Source of the DNA: CAWDYA01 sp963806495
GTDB lineage: Bacteria; Acidobacteriota; Polarisedimenticolia; JACPZX01; DASXTC01
Length of the DNA stretch: 64,000 bases
Reading direction: 5' to 3'
Assembly: GCA_963806495.1 (NCBI GenBank)
Contig: CAWDYA010000002.1
Span: 124,001 to 188,000 of the forward strand
Part shown: in pieces, positions 44,979-54,036 of the stretch
Position numbering within the stretch: the first letter of the stretch is position 1
Layout: every line of letters starts with the position of its first letter
Translations under genes and position numbers: made by a program
The notes under the pieces: generated by a model
The model's input: the letters and a program-made list of their open reading frames with translations, nothing else
Database searches by the model: none
What the model was told of the DNA's origin: nothing

Positions 44979-46307
44979 ATGAGAGGGCTGAGGCCTGGAC
45001 CGGTTGTCTTCCTTCTCGTGGCGGCGTTCATCGGAGCAGCCTTCACGACTTCCGCCACTGCCGAGGATCTCAAGGGCAAGTGGTATTTCGGCGGCAATCT
45101 CTCCTATCTCTCCACCACGGACAGCATCCGCAGCAACGCTGCGATCATATTCACGACGAACTTCGGGGACGACGGGATCCCCTTCACGGGGGACCCCAAC
45201 GAGCTCCAGGGCTGTGACGCGAGGGGCAGCGGCTCGTTCTATCCCGCGTCGAATCCCTTCTGCGATCCCAGGCCCGATGACCAGCTCGCACGCGAATCCA
45301 CCATCGAAGAGACATTCAGGCTGGAAGGCACGGCGGGGTACGGCCTGACGAGCTGGCTCTCCCTCCAGCTCGACGCGAGCTACTTCAAAGGAAATGTCGG
45401 ACCGATCGATGTCTACCTGCGCGAGACCTACCCGATAAACACCGACGTAAGCAATCCCTTCAACCTGTCGACCGCGTTCGACAAGGACGCGACGATCCCG
45501 ACGCAGGCCGGAGAGATCACCGAGATACCCGTTTCGCTGACCGCTATCGTGAGGTTCCGCAAGGACAGCCCGCTCAATCCATACGTCGGCGCGGGCATCG
45601 GGATGATTTTCGTCGACATGAATATCTCGGATGACGTGACCACTCTGAACAACACCCTGGCAAGCCTGAGGGTGAGGGCCGTCGGCAATCAGTACGGAAA
45701 GGACATCACACCCGTCCAGTACGCCGGTTACAAGGAGGACGGACGAATTCCGATGGTGTGGCCGGCGAGTGTGGAGGTCGACGATGCCTTCGAGTGGCAC
45801 CTGGTTGGAGGCGCCGAGTACTTCTTCAACGACCGTTGGAGCATGGTCGTCGACGCGCGCTACACTTTTGCCGATCAGCAGGTGAACATCAGCCTCGGCG
45901 GACAGGAGCAGGTGGATTTCATCACCTGGCCCCGTCAGCTCTTCCGGCCCGACGGGAGCCTGAAGATTTTTGCGAATGCGCCCGAGGCGCCCAATCCGCT
46001 CTGTTCCGAGGCGAACGCGAACGTGGCCGTTCCTGGCACCTATGCAATCAATTGCGATCCGACCAAGACCCAGACCGGAACGCTCCCACCGACCCAGCGT
46101 GTCGACCCACAGGGGCAGACGAGTGGCGTACTGTGCCCCGCCGTGGGTGATTTCGACAAGGACGGCATCATCGACCAATGTTACCGCAAGCCGCTTGCTG
46201 CAAGCGGGTCGGGCCAGACGATTCCGAGTGGATTCGCAGTCGTCCAGGGTGGCAAGATCGACCTCACGGCATTCTCGGTCGCGATCGGCATGAGGTGGCA
46301 TTTCTGA
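44979..46307 (+). CDS. Outer-membrane beta-barrel protein (OmpW/porin-like) located between 23S and 5S rRNA
   Basis: This 442-residue protein has a signal peptide (PVVFLLVAAFIGAAFTTSATA, cleavage likely before EDL). Beta-strand-like segments alternate through the mature part: KWYFGGNLSYLSTT, WLSLQLDASYFKG, SLNPYVGAGIGMIF-type strands and RWSMVVDARYTFAD. The C-terminal beta-signal SVAIGMRWHF ends in phenylalanine, as BamA substrates do. A cysteine-containing loop with DFDKDGIIDQC resembles a calcium-binding turn. The best family match by eye is OmpW-like. Start ATG 44979 follows GGGGGGAG. It lies inside the rRNA operon, 246 bp after 23S and 56 bp before 5S, on the same strand. Confidence 0.85.
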   Translation: MRGLRPGPVVFLLVAAFIGAAFTTSATAEDLKGKWYFGGNLSYLSTTDSIRSNAAIIFTTNFGDDGIPFTGDPNELQGCDARGSGSFYPASNPFCDPRPDDQLARESTIEETFRLEGTAGYGLTSWLSLQLDASYFKGNVGPIDVYLRETYPINTDVSNPFNLSTAFDKDATIPTQAGEITEIPVSLTAIVRFRKDSPLNPYVGAGIGMIFVDMNISDDVTTLNNTLASLRVRAVGNQYGKDITPVQYAGYKEDGRIPMVWPASVEVDDAFEWHLVGGAEYFFNDRWSMVVDARYTFADQQVNISLGGQEQVDFITWPRQLFRPDGSLKIFANAPEAPNPLCSEANANVAVPGTYAINCDPTKTQTGTLPPTQRVDPQGQTSGVLCPAVGDFDKDGIIDQCYRKPLAASGSGQTIPSGFAVVQGGKIDLTAFSVAIGMRWHF

Positions 46308-46316
46308 TTCGAGACC

Positions 46317-46336
46317 GTATCGGGCCCGCCCGATAC
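46317..46336 (+). other. Perfect hairpin between the outer-membrane gene and 5S rRNA
   Basis: GTATCGGG and CCCGATAC form an 8-bp stem with a 4-nt loop, 9 bp after the stop codon and 27 bp before 5S. No T-run follows, so I read it as a processing or stability element rather than a terminator. Confidence 0.5.
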
Positions 46337-46363
46337 CGTTCTGAGGAGAGAGGTTTCAAGGTT

Positions 46364-46481
<118 letters not shown>

Positions 46482-46490
46482 TCATCCAGG

Positions 46491-46537
46491 AGGCCCGCCG
46501 TTCGGGTTCGCGCCCGGACAGGCGGGCCTTCTTTTTG
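46491..46537 (+). terminator. Intrinsic terminator of the rRNA operon
   Basis: AGGCCCGCC (46491-46499) pairs perfectly with GGCGGGCCT (46521-46529), followed by the T-rich tail TCTTTTT. It lies directly after 5S. The 116 bp between it and yebC contain no other feature I could support. Confidence 0.88.
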
Positions 46538-46654
46538 TACCGAGATCGCCCGCCGCCCCGCCGCGACCAGGCTGGCCGCAAGCGTGGAGGCGCTTTCGGG
46601 CCTGTGGTAAGATTTTCGACGAGTTCATGAACCTGCCTGACGCGGAGCCGAGCC

Positions 46655-47399
46655 ATGTCCGGAACATTCGAAATGGAGCACGATCAAGCACAAGAAGGCG
46701 GCCCTCGACGCCAAGCGGGGCCGGATGTTCACCCGCCTCATCCGTGAGATCACCATTGCCGCCCGAACCGGCGGCGGGGATCCGAACGGTAATGCCAGGC
46801 TGAGGGCGGCCGTCAGCGCCGCAAAAGACTCCAACATGCCGGCTGACAACATCACCCGAGCCATCAAGAAGGGGACCGGTGAGCTCGAGGGGGTCACTCT
46901 CGAGGAGGTCACCTACGAGGGATACGGCCCCGGGGGGGTGGCCGTCATCGTCGAGACGGTCACGGACAACAAGAACCGGACGCTGCCGGAGATTCGTCAC
47001 ATCTTCGGCAAACACGGCGGGAACCTGGCCGCGAGCAACGCCGTTGCCTGGATGTTCGAAAAGAAGGGATACATCGTGGTCGAGGGCTCGGCGATGCCCG
47101 AGGACCAGCTGCTCGAGCTGGTTCTCGAGGCGGGAGCCGAGGACCTCAAGGAGGACGGAGACAATCACGAAATCTACACGTCGCCCGAGAGCTTCGAGGA
47201 TGTGAAGGAAGCTCTCAGGAAGCGCAACGTGCCAATCTCCGCCGCTGAACTGGCCATGACACCGACCAACACGGTCAGGGCCGAGGGATCCACGGCCCGG
47301 AAGGTTCTAAACCTGGTCGAGGCGCTCGAGGACCACGACGACGTGCAGCACGTCTGGGCCAACTTCGACATCGATGAAAGCGACATGGAGGCCTCCTAG
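46655..47399 (+). CDS. yebC: YebC/PmpR family regulator (one frameshift near the N-terminus)
   Basis: YebC-family proteins are abundant cytoplasmic factors described as transcriptional regulators and, for some members, as helping translation of difficult stretches. The main frame (from RGRMFTRLIREITIAARTGGGDP onward) lacks the universal start. One extra A at 46663-46664 hides it. Removing it from ATG 46655 gives MSGHSKWSTIKHKKAALDAK, the exact family N-terminus, and about 247 residues. Other hallmarks: YEGYGPGGVAVIVETVTDNKNRT and HGGNLAASNAVAWMF. It precedes ruvC, as in many genomes. Confidence 0.92.
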
Positions 47400-47446
47400 G
47401 GGCGGGTTCGGATGAACGGACACACGTCCGGCCCGAGGGATCCGAT

Positions 47447-47941
47447 GTGAAGATTCTCGGAATCGACCCGGGCTCCACGGTTACCGGTTATGGTGTCGTG
47501 ACCCATCAGCGAGGCCGTTTCACTCTCGTGGCCGCCGGTGCGCTGCGACTCGCTTCGGCCGGGTCGTTGCCGCGGCGGCTGCTCGCCGCGGCGAATGGCA
47601 TCCGCGGTGTCATCGAGGAGCACGCTCCCGACGAAGTCTGCGTCGAGAACATCTTCCAGCACGTGAACGTCCGCTCGGCGCTGATCCTCGGCCATGTACG
47701 GGGCGCCCTCATGCTCGAGCTGGCCAGGGCCTCGCTGCCGGTCCACGAGTACACGGCACTGCAGGTCAAGAAGGCGCTGACGGGGCACGGCCATGCGGCC
47801 AAGGATCAGGTCCGCGCGATGGTCCTCCGGCTCCTCCGCGCCACGGAGCTGGCCGGGCCATACGATGTCTCCGATGCCCTCGCGGTGGCCATCTGCCATG
47901 CCCACTCCCACGCCAGCCTGAAACGGTTGGAGCTCGCGTGA
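47447..47941 (+). CDS. ruvC: Crossover junction endodeoxyribonuclease RuvC
   Basis: RuvC resolves Holliday junctions. The 164-residue protein starts KILGIDPGSTVTGYGVV (first catalytic Asp). It continues with the second acidic motif VCVENIFQHVNVRSALILGHVRGAL and the C-terminal HAAKDQVRAMVLRLL and DVSDALAVAICHAH with the last two acidic residues. The start is GTG 47447. Its stop overlaps the start of the AlkP/TPR gene, which separates it from ruvA and ruvB. Confidence 0.95.
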   Translation: MKILGIDPGSTVTGYGVVTHQRGRFTLVAAGALRLASAGSLPRRLLAAANGIRGVIEEHAPDEVCVENIFQHVNVRSALILGHVRGALMLELARASLPVHEYTALQVKKALTGHGHAAKDQVRAMVLRLLRATELAGPYDVSDALAVAICHAHSHASLKRLELA

Positions 47942-50749
47942 GAAGGACGCTCGTTGCGGGCGGGGCAGCCGTCCTTCTGGCTCTGTCCGGTCTGGCCCTC
48001 TACGCGTCGGTCTCCCGCGTCGGACCCGAATCAGATAGGCCTCGTGAGCGCTGGGACCGGCACACCCCCGGTCATCCTCGGCCAGGGGCTGCATCTGCAT
48101 TCTCCGTTCGCGACGATCATCCGGCTGCCGGCAGGGCCGCACCGGTACGAAGGGAGCTTCAGACGCGTCACGCCGGAAGGCGCGGCGCAAGCCGTTCCGT
48201 TCTCCGTCGAGGCCGACTTCCGCACGGCGGAGCCGGCTGCGCTGGGACATCTCGCAGAGATCCTCTCACGGGGCGGCAGCCTCGAAGAGGCGGTGGGCGC
48301 TCTCATCGGGGAGGCGACCGGCCGGGCTCAAGGGGAACATGCTTCGACGCCCGGTCCCTCCGCCGACGCTCCGCGGCTTTCGCGCATCGGCGTGGTGAAC
48401 GGCAGTCTGGTCCTGGGCACACCGCGGGCTCCCTCCTCCGACAACCCGCTCTCCAATGCCTACAGGGGCTCCCCCTGGCCGATCCTGGTGATCGGCCTGG
48501 ACGCCGCAGACTGGGACATGATGGATCCGCTGATGGCGGCGGGGAAGATGCCGGTGCTCAAGGCGCTGCGCGACCGGGGAGCGTGGGCGCGGCTGAAGTC
48601 GATGACTCCGACCCTCTCGCCGATTCTCTGGACCACCATCGCGACGGGCCGGCCGCCCGAGGAGCACGGCATCATCGACTTTCTGGTCAAGGATCCCGCG
48701 ACCAGTGAGAACGTGCCTATCTCGCGGCTCTTCCGCAAGGTCAAGGCCCTGTGGAACATCGCCAGCGACCTGCAGCTCTCCACCGTCACCGTCGGCTGGT
48801 GGGCAACATGGCCCGCCGAGCGGGTGTCGGGAGTGATGGTCTCCGATCGGGTGGCCTACTCTCTGTTCGACCTTCCGCTGCGGAGCGGCTGGGGCAACGT
48901 CTACCCGGAGACGGCCGGGCAGGAGATCGCGCCCCTGGAAGTTCCGCCCGACGACATTTCCTACGAGGAACTGAGCGGTATCGTGGGGGTCTCCCGGGAC
49001 CGGTACGAGCGCGCCCGCCGCGAGCTGCAGACGGCCGAGGGATACTCCGACCGCGTGACCCATCTCATCAAGGTGATCGCCGCGACCCGCACCTATCACG
49101 ACATCGCCCTCAATCTCATTCGCAGCCGGCACCCGCGTCTCTCGATGATCTACTTCGAGGGGATCGACGAGGTGAATCACAGGTTTGCACAGTATCTCCC
49201 ACCCCCGATGGCGATGACCGCCCGGACGGACCCCGCAATGAGGCACGCTTTCGAGAAGGCGGTGCCGAACTTCTACGCCTACCAGGATCGGCTGCTCGGC
49301 GACCTGATCCAGGCAGCGGGGGAGGATGCGGTCATCATGGTGGTCTCCGACCACGGTTTCGCCAACGGAGCCGAGCGGCCGGTGGACGTTTCGCCCGACC
49401 TCAACGGCAAGCCCGCGAGGTGGCACACGATGGAGGGCGTCTTCCTCGTGGCCGGCCCTCCGATCCGTCCCGGCAGGATCGAGGAGCCGATCGGGCTGCT
49501 GGACGTGACGCCGACACTGCTGGCCCTGATGGGCCTTCCGCCCGGGGACGACATGCCCGGCAAGCCCGCCACGGAGATCTTCCGCAACGGGGAAGCTCCT
49601 GTGCCGCCGGCCGTGGACGTCGCCAGCTATGACATGCTGGGCGAGCCGCTGCAGACGGGCGGCATGGGCGCCGCCTCGCCCGAGGACCAGGAGATGATCG
49701 CCAAGCTCACCGCGCTCGGCTACGTCCAGTCGGGCAACGCCCCGGTGCCTGCGGCCGGGGAGGTCAACGCCACGTACCATGTCAACGCGGGCTATCTGTT
49801 GCTCCAGAAGCACGACCTCGACCACGCCGCCGAAGAGTTCCGGAAGGCGCGCGAGCTGGCTCCCCGGTTCGACGAGCCGTATCTCGGTCTTGCCCGCGTC
49901 GCGGTGCTGCGCGGCAGGCCCGCTGACGCCATCCCGTTCCTCGAGCAGAGCATCCTCGTGGCGGACGACCCCCAGCCCGCGCTCCTCACCCGGATCGCGA
50001 CCGTCTACGCCAACGCGGACAAGCAGCCCGACGGCCTGCACTTCCTCGGACTGCTGCACTACGAAGGGCGTCGCGAGGCCTTCCGGCTGACGGCGGTCGG
50101 GATGCTGCACGAATCGACGGGGGACGGCCGCGCCGCCCTCGAGGAGTACCGCGCCGCGCTGGCGCTCGACCCGTCGGTGCAGATCGCGCTCGAGGGGGTG
50201 TACAAGCTCATGAAAGGGGGGCACCTCGAGGAGCTGGCCTCCATCCTGGAGAAGAGCCAGGATGTCGACGAGCCGCGCGTGGCCGCGCGGGCTGCGAACT
50301 GGCTGGCCTTGACGCGCGAGCTGCAGGGACGGCGCCCGGAGGCGCGGGAAATCCTCTCGCGCGCCCTGGAACGATCCCCCGACGATCTGATGACCCTGAC
50401 AAACCTCGGTTCGATACTCGTACGCGACGACCGGCCCGCGGAAGGCCTGCCGCTCCTGCAGAAGGCCTACGCGATCCAGCCGAACAGCTTCGAGCTGGTG
50501 GTGAATCTGATCGTCGCCGACGGGAAGCTCGGACGGCTCGATGACGCGCGCAGGATCTACGCCGCGGGGGAGGCGTTCGTTCAGCCCGACCAGGCGCGCC
50601 ATCTGTACAATGCCATCGCCTACGCATGTTTCCTCAACGGTGCCAGCGACGACGCGCGATCGTACATCGAACGGTCGCTCTCCCTCGACCCGAACCAGCC
50701 GGACGCGGTGCGGCTGCGCGAGGATATCGAACGGAAGGGGAGCCGCTAG
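47938..50749 (+). CDS. Membrane-anchored alkaline-phosphatase-superfamily protein with SPFH-like N-terminus and TPR repeats (one frameshift)
   Basis: This is a large protein of about 936 residues. From GTG 47938 a membrane segment (AAVLLALSGLALYASVS) is followed by a part resembling a band-7/SPFH start (GLVSAGTGTPPVILGQGLHL). These join in frame if one G of the GG pair at 48022-48023 is dropped. The central domain is of the alkaline phosphatase/type I phosphodiesterase superfamily: VIGLDAADWDMMDPL, the nucleophile region LSPILWTTIATGRPPEEHG, VVSDHGFANG and RWHTMEGVFLVAG. The C-terminal third is TPR repeats. Substrate unknown. It is inserted between ruvC and ruvA. Confidence 0.82.
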
Positions 50750-50770
50750 CGCTATAATTGCCCGGCCCGG

Positions 50771-50830
50771 CGCGGGATGCCTCCCGCGACGGGGGTCGGG
50801 GACACAGCCCCCGTCAGAACCGGGGACAGC
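50771..50830 (+). repeat. Two adjacent palindromes upstream of ruvA (REP-like)
   Basis: CGCGGGA/TCCCGCG (50771-50777 with 50782-50788) is followed at once by ACGGGGG/CCCCCGT (50789-50795 with 50808-50814). The GGGGACA core then occurs twice (50798-50804 and 50822-50828). Paired GC palindromes with GGGGACA cores resemble extragenic REP elements. No second copy was noticed in the window. Confidence 0.45.
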
Positions 50831-50832
50831 GA

Positions 50833-51438
50833 ATGATCGCAAGGCTTACCGGTCGCATCGTCGAGAAGGAGCCGCACCAGGTGCTGGTCGACACGGCCGG
50901 CGTGGGCTATCGGCTGCTGATACCGCTGTCCACGTTCTACACACTTCCGGCGGAAGGCGACGAGGTCACCCTGCGAGTACACACGCACGTCCGGGAGGAC
51001 GCGCTGTCCCTGTTCGGCTTCGCCACACGCGAAGAGCAGCAGTTGTTCGAGCGGCTGATCGAGATCTCGGGGATCGGTCCGCGTCTGGCCCTGGCGATCC
51101 TCTCCGGGCTTCCGGCCGGTGAGCTGATGGAGGCGATCGCCGGAGGTGATGCCGGTCGGCTGCGCGGGATCCCGGGTGTGGGACCCAAGACGGCCGATCG
51201 GGTGGTGCTCGAGATGCGCGATCGGGTGCGTCTGCTGAAGTCCGGCACCCCGGGGCGCGACCGGCCCCCGGCGCGGGGCTCCGTGCAGGGCGACGTCGTC
51301 TCGGCCCTGGTGAACCTGGGATACCGGCAGACGCAGGCGGAGGACGCCGTGCGTCGTGCCGCGGATGCCGACGAGGCGCCTTCGCAGGCTTCGCTGCAGG
51401 ATCTTCTCAGGAGATCGCTGAAGTACATCGCGTCGTGA
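50833..51438 (+). CDS. ruvA: Holliday junction branch migration protein RuvA
   Basis: RuvA binds four-way junctions and loads RuvB. The 201-residue product has the OB domain (MIARLTGRIVEKEPHQVLVDTAGVGYRLLIP) and two helix-hairpin-helix motifs (LIEISGIGPRLALAILSG and LRGIPGVGPKTADRVVLEM). Domain III is at the C-terminus (DVVSALVNLGYRQTQAEDAV). The start is ATG 50833; a longer in-frame start would read through the palindromes and was rejected. It is followed 13 bp later by ruvB. Confidence 0.95.
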   Translation: MIARLTGRIVEKEPHQVLVDTAGVGYRLLIPLSTFYTLPAEGDEVTLRVHTHVREDALSLFGFATREEQQLFERLIEISGIGPRLALAILSGLPAGELMEAIAGGDAGRLRGIPGVGPKTADRVVLEMRDRVRLLKSGTPGRDRPPARGSVQGDVVSALVNLGYRQTQAEDAVRRAADADEAPSQASLQDLLRRSLKYIAS

Positions 51439-51451
51439 TCCGGAGGGCGGG

Positions 51452-52534
51452 TTGACGAGGAAGACCGACATGGGTGGCACAGGCGACAGGAAACGGACAC
51501 CGGAGCCGGCCGGGGCGGACGCCCTGACCAGGCCGGAGAGCGTGGCCGATGATCTCCCCTTCGACGTGACGCTTCGCCCGCGGACGCTGGCGGAGTATAT
51601 CGGTCAGCACGAGGTCAAGGAGAACCTGGGCGTCTTTCTGGAGGCCGCCCGTCTTCGCAAGGAACCGCTCGACCATGTGCTGCTGTACGGTCCGCCCGGT
51701 CTGGGCAAGACCACCCTCGCGCACATCATCGCGTCGGAGCAGTCAGCCGCGTTGAAGGCCACGTCGGGCCCCCTGATCGAGAAGGCCGGCGACCTGGCAG
51801 CCCTGCTCACGAATCTCGAGCATGGCGACGTCCTGTTCATCGACGAGATCCACCGGCTGTCGCCTCAGCTCGAGGAGGTGCTCTATCCGGCGATGGAAGA
51901 CTTCAAGCTCGACATCATCATCGGGCAGGGGCCGTCGGCACGCTCCATCCGTCTGGACCTGCCGCGGTTCACCCTCGTGGGTGCCTCGACCCGCATCGGT
52001 CTGCTCACGGCACCGCTGCGTGATCGGTTCGGCATCACCCATCACCTCGATTTCTACGACGAGAAGGACCTGCAGGCGATCGTGGAGAGGTCCGCGGGGT
52101 TGCTGCAGATCGCCGCCGATCCGGAAGGGGCCGCCGAGATCGCCCGCCGCTCCCGCGGAACGCCGCGCATCGCCAACCGTCTGCTGAGGCGTGTGCGCGA
52201 TTTCGTCGAGGTGGCAGGGGCCGCGTGCGTGACGCACCAACTGGCACAGGACTCGCTCGAGCGCCTGCGCGTGGATCGTTACGGCCTGGACGAGACCGAC
52301 CGGCGGATGCTGCTACTGATCCTCGAGAAGTTCGAGGGGGGCCCCGTGGGAATCAACACGATCGCCGCCGCTCTGGGTGAGGAACGGGACACGATCGAGG
52401 AGATCTATGAGCCCTATCTGCTGCAGATCGGATTTCTCGACCGCACGCCGAGAGGCCGGCGGATCACCCGGCTCGCCTGCCGGCATCTGGAACGCGAGCA
52501 GCCCGGCGGCGAGGGGCAGCCGCACCTCTGGTGA
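51452..52534 (+). CDS. ruvB: Holliday junction branch migration ATPase RuvB
   Basis: RuvB is the AAA+ motor of branch migration. Motifs in order in the 360-residue protein: LRPRTLAEYIGQHEVKENL, Walker A YGPPGLGKTTLAHIIA, Walker B VLFIDEIHRL, sensor GASTRIGLLTAPLRDRFG and the arginine/sensor region RGTPRIANRLLRRVRDF. The C-terminal winged helix has GGPVGINTIAAALGEE and the closing TPRGRRIT. TTG 51452 has GGAGGG just upstream and is used here; ATG 51470 is an alternative. Confidence 0.95.
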   Translation: MTRKTDMGGTGDRKRTPEPAGADALTRPESVADDLPFDVTLRPRTLAEYIGQHEVKENLGVFLEAARLRKEPLDHVLLYGPPGLGKTTLAHIIASEQSAALKATSGPLIEKAGDLAALLTNLEHGDVLFIDEIHRLSPQLEEVLYPAMEDFKLDIIIGQGPSARSIRLDLPRFTLVGASTRIGLLTAPLRDRFGITHHLDFYDEKDLQAIVERSAGLLQIAADPEGAAEIARRSRGTPRIANRLLRRVRDFVEVAGAACVTHQLAQDSLERLRVDRYGLDETDRRMLLLILEKFEGGPVGINTIAAALGEERDTIEEIYEPYLLQIGFLDRTPRGRRITRLACRHLEREQPGGEGQPHLW

Positions 52535-52550
52535 GCCCCGGGGCGGGTAT

Positions 52551-52579
52551 TTGACAGCGCCCGGCGCGGAGTTTAGCCT
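52551..52579 (+). promoter_or_regulatory. Predicted promoter for bioY-larE
   Basis: A perfect TTGACA (52551-52556) and TAGCCT (52574-52579) are 17 bp apart, 24 bp before the bioY start, with AAAGGAG in between. I saw no BirA-like inverted repeat over it. Confidence 0.5.
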
Positions 52580-52603
52580 GAGACACGAGAAAGGAGAACC
52601 CGC

Positions 52604-53182
52604 ATGAAGACGAGTTCCGTGGCACTGCCGCGCGCGACGTCCTGGCCGTTCATCCGGCGCGCCGCATGGGTCGTGCTGTTCGCGGTGCTGGTGGCCGTCG
52701 GGGGGCATGTCCGCATCCCGATTCCCGGCAACCCGGTGCCGCTCACACTTCAGGTCGTGTTCGTCCTGATGGCCGGGGCCTTCCTTCCGCCCCTGGCGGC
52801 CGCGACCAGCATGACGCTGTTCCTGCTGGCCGGAGTGGCCGGAGCTCCCGTGTTCGCCGGCAGCGGATCGGGGCTGGTCTACCTGCTCGGCCCGACGGGC
52901 GGCTATCTGGTCGGATTCCCGGTGGGGGCGGCCCTGTGCTCGTGGCTGCTGCGCGGCCGGCGTGATTCATTCCCTCGTACCGCGCTGGCCATGACGGCCG
53001 CCCTGGCGGCGATCTACCTGCTCGGCCTGACCCGGATGACCCTGTTCCTCGGCGGTGATCTCTCCGCCGCCTTCATGCTGGGGGTGGCGCCCTTCCTGCT
53101 CATCGACTTCGTCAAGCTGTTCACGGCGGCGGCCATGACCACCGGCAGCGCCTCGCTGGCGCCGCCCGAGGGAACGGATTGA
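52604..53182 (+). CDS. bioY: Biotin transporter BioY (S component)
   Basis: BioY is the membrane subunit that captures biotin, alone or with an ECF ATPase module. The 192-residue protein has six hydrophobic helices and the family hallmarks IPIPGNPVPLTLQVVFVLMAG and LLGPTGGYLVGFPVGAAL. The final helix ends LLIDFVKLFTAAAM. The start is ATG 52604, with AAAGGAGA upstream. No bio genes, BirA or EcfA/T are in the window. It overlaps larE by 4 bp. Confidence 0.94.
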   Translation: MKTSSVALPRATSWPFIRRAAWVVLFAVLVAVGGHVRIPIPGNPVPLTLQVVFVLMAGAFLPPLAAATSMTLFLLAGVAGAPVFAGSGSGLVYLLGPTGGYLVGFPVGAALCSWLLRGRRDSFPRTALAMTAALAAIYLLGLTRMTLFLGGDLSAAFMLGVAPFLLIDFVKLFTAAAMTTGSASLAPPEGTD

Positions 53183-54036
53183 CGACCCTGACCCGCCGTG
53201 ACGGGGCCGCCGGAGCCGCCCTGCTGGAGCAGCGTCAGCGCGAGCTGGATCGCATCCTGCGTGAGATCGGCCCGATGGTGATCGGTTTCTCGGGTGGGGC
53301 GGACAGCGCGCTGCTGCTGAAGACGGCGGTGGACGCCCTGGGAGAAGGCGCCCTCGCGGTGACCACGATCTCCGCCTCGCTGCCCGAGCGGGAACGACGC
53401 GGGGCGATCGATCTCGCCCGGGAGATCGGCGCGCGTCACATCCTGATCGAGTCGAACGAGTTCGACGACCCGTCGTACCGAGCCAACGGCGATCGGCGGT
53501 GCTTCTTCTGCAAGAAGGAGCTGTTCGACATCCTCTGGCGCACCGCGCGCGAGACCGGCCGCACGGCGGTGGCCTACGGCGCCATCACCGACGATCTGGG
53601 CGACTTCCGTCCCGGGATGGACGCCGCCCGGGAGGCGGGCGCGCGCGCGCCTCTTCTCGAGGCCGGATTCTCGAAGGAGGATGTCCGGGCCCTGAGCCGG
53701 CGGCTCGGGCTGCGCACCTGGGACAGGCCAGCCTCGGCGTGTCTCTCCTCGCGGGTTCCGCACGGCACGCCGATCGACGCCGCAACCCTTGCGCGCGTGG
53801 AGCTCGGGGAGGACTGGCTTCTTGATCGGGGGTTCCGGCAGGTCCGCGTCCGTGCGCACGGGGAGGTCGCCCGGATCGAATGCGCCCCTGAGGATCTTCC
53901 ACGGCTCGTGGAGCCGGAGTTGAGGCGCCGGCTCGCGGAACGGTTCCGGGAGATCGGGTTCCGGTACGTGACGCTTGATCTCGAAGGGTATCGAACCGGA
54001 AGCCTGAGCCCGCTCGTGACGCTCAAGCGACGGTGA
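53179..54036 (+). CDS. larE: ATP-dependent sacrificial sulfur transferase LarE
   Basis: LarE-type proteins donate sulfur in making the nickel-pincer nucleotide cofactor of lactate racemase. The 285-residue protein has the PP-loop FSGGADSALLL, the pair RCFFCKKELF, the segment AYGAITDDLGDFRPGM and the cysteine-bearing RPASACLSSRVPHGTPI. The last holds the residue that supplies sulfur in the known enzyme. Start TTG 53179 overlaps the bioY stop. LarB and LarC are not in the window, so the cofactor pathway here is incomplete or its parts are elsewhere. Confidence 0.88.
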   Translation: MTTLTRRDGAAGAALLEQRQRELDRILREIGPMVIGFSGGADSALLLKTAVDALGEGALAVTTISASLPERERRGAIDLAREIGARHILIESNEFDDPSYRANGDRRCFFCKKELFDILWRTARETGRTAVAYGAITDDLGDFRPGMDAAREAGARAPLLEAGFSKEDVRALSRRLGLRTWDRPASACLSSRVPHGTPIDAATLARVELGEDWLLDRGFRQVRVRAHGEVARIECAPEDLPRLVEPELRRRLAERFREIGFRYVTLDLEGYRTGSLSPLVTLKRR

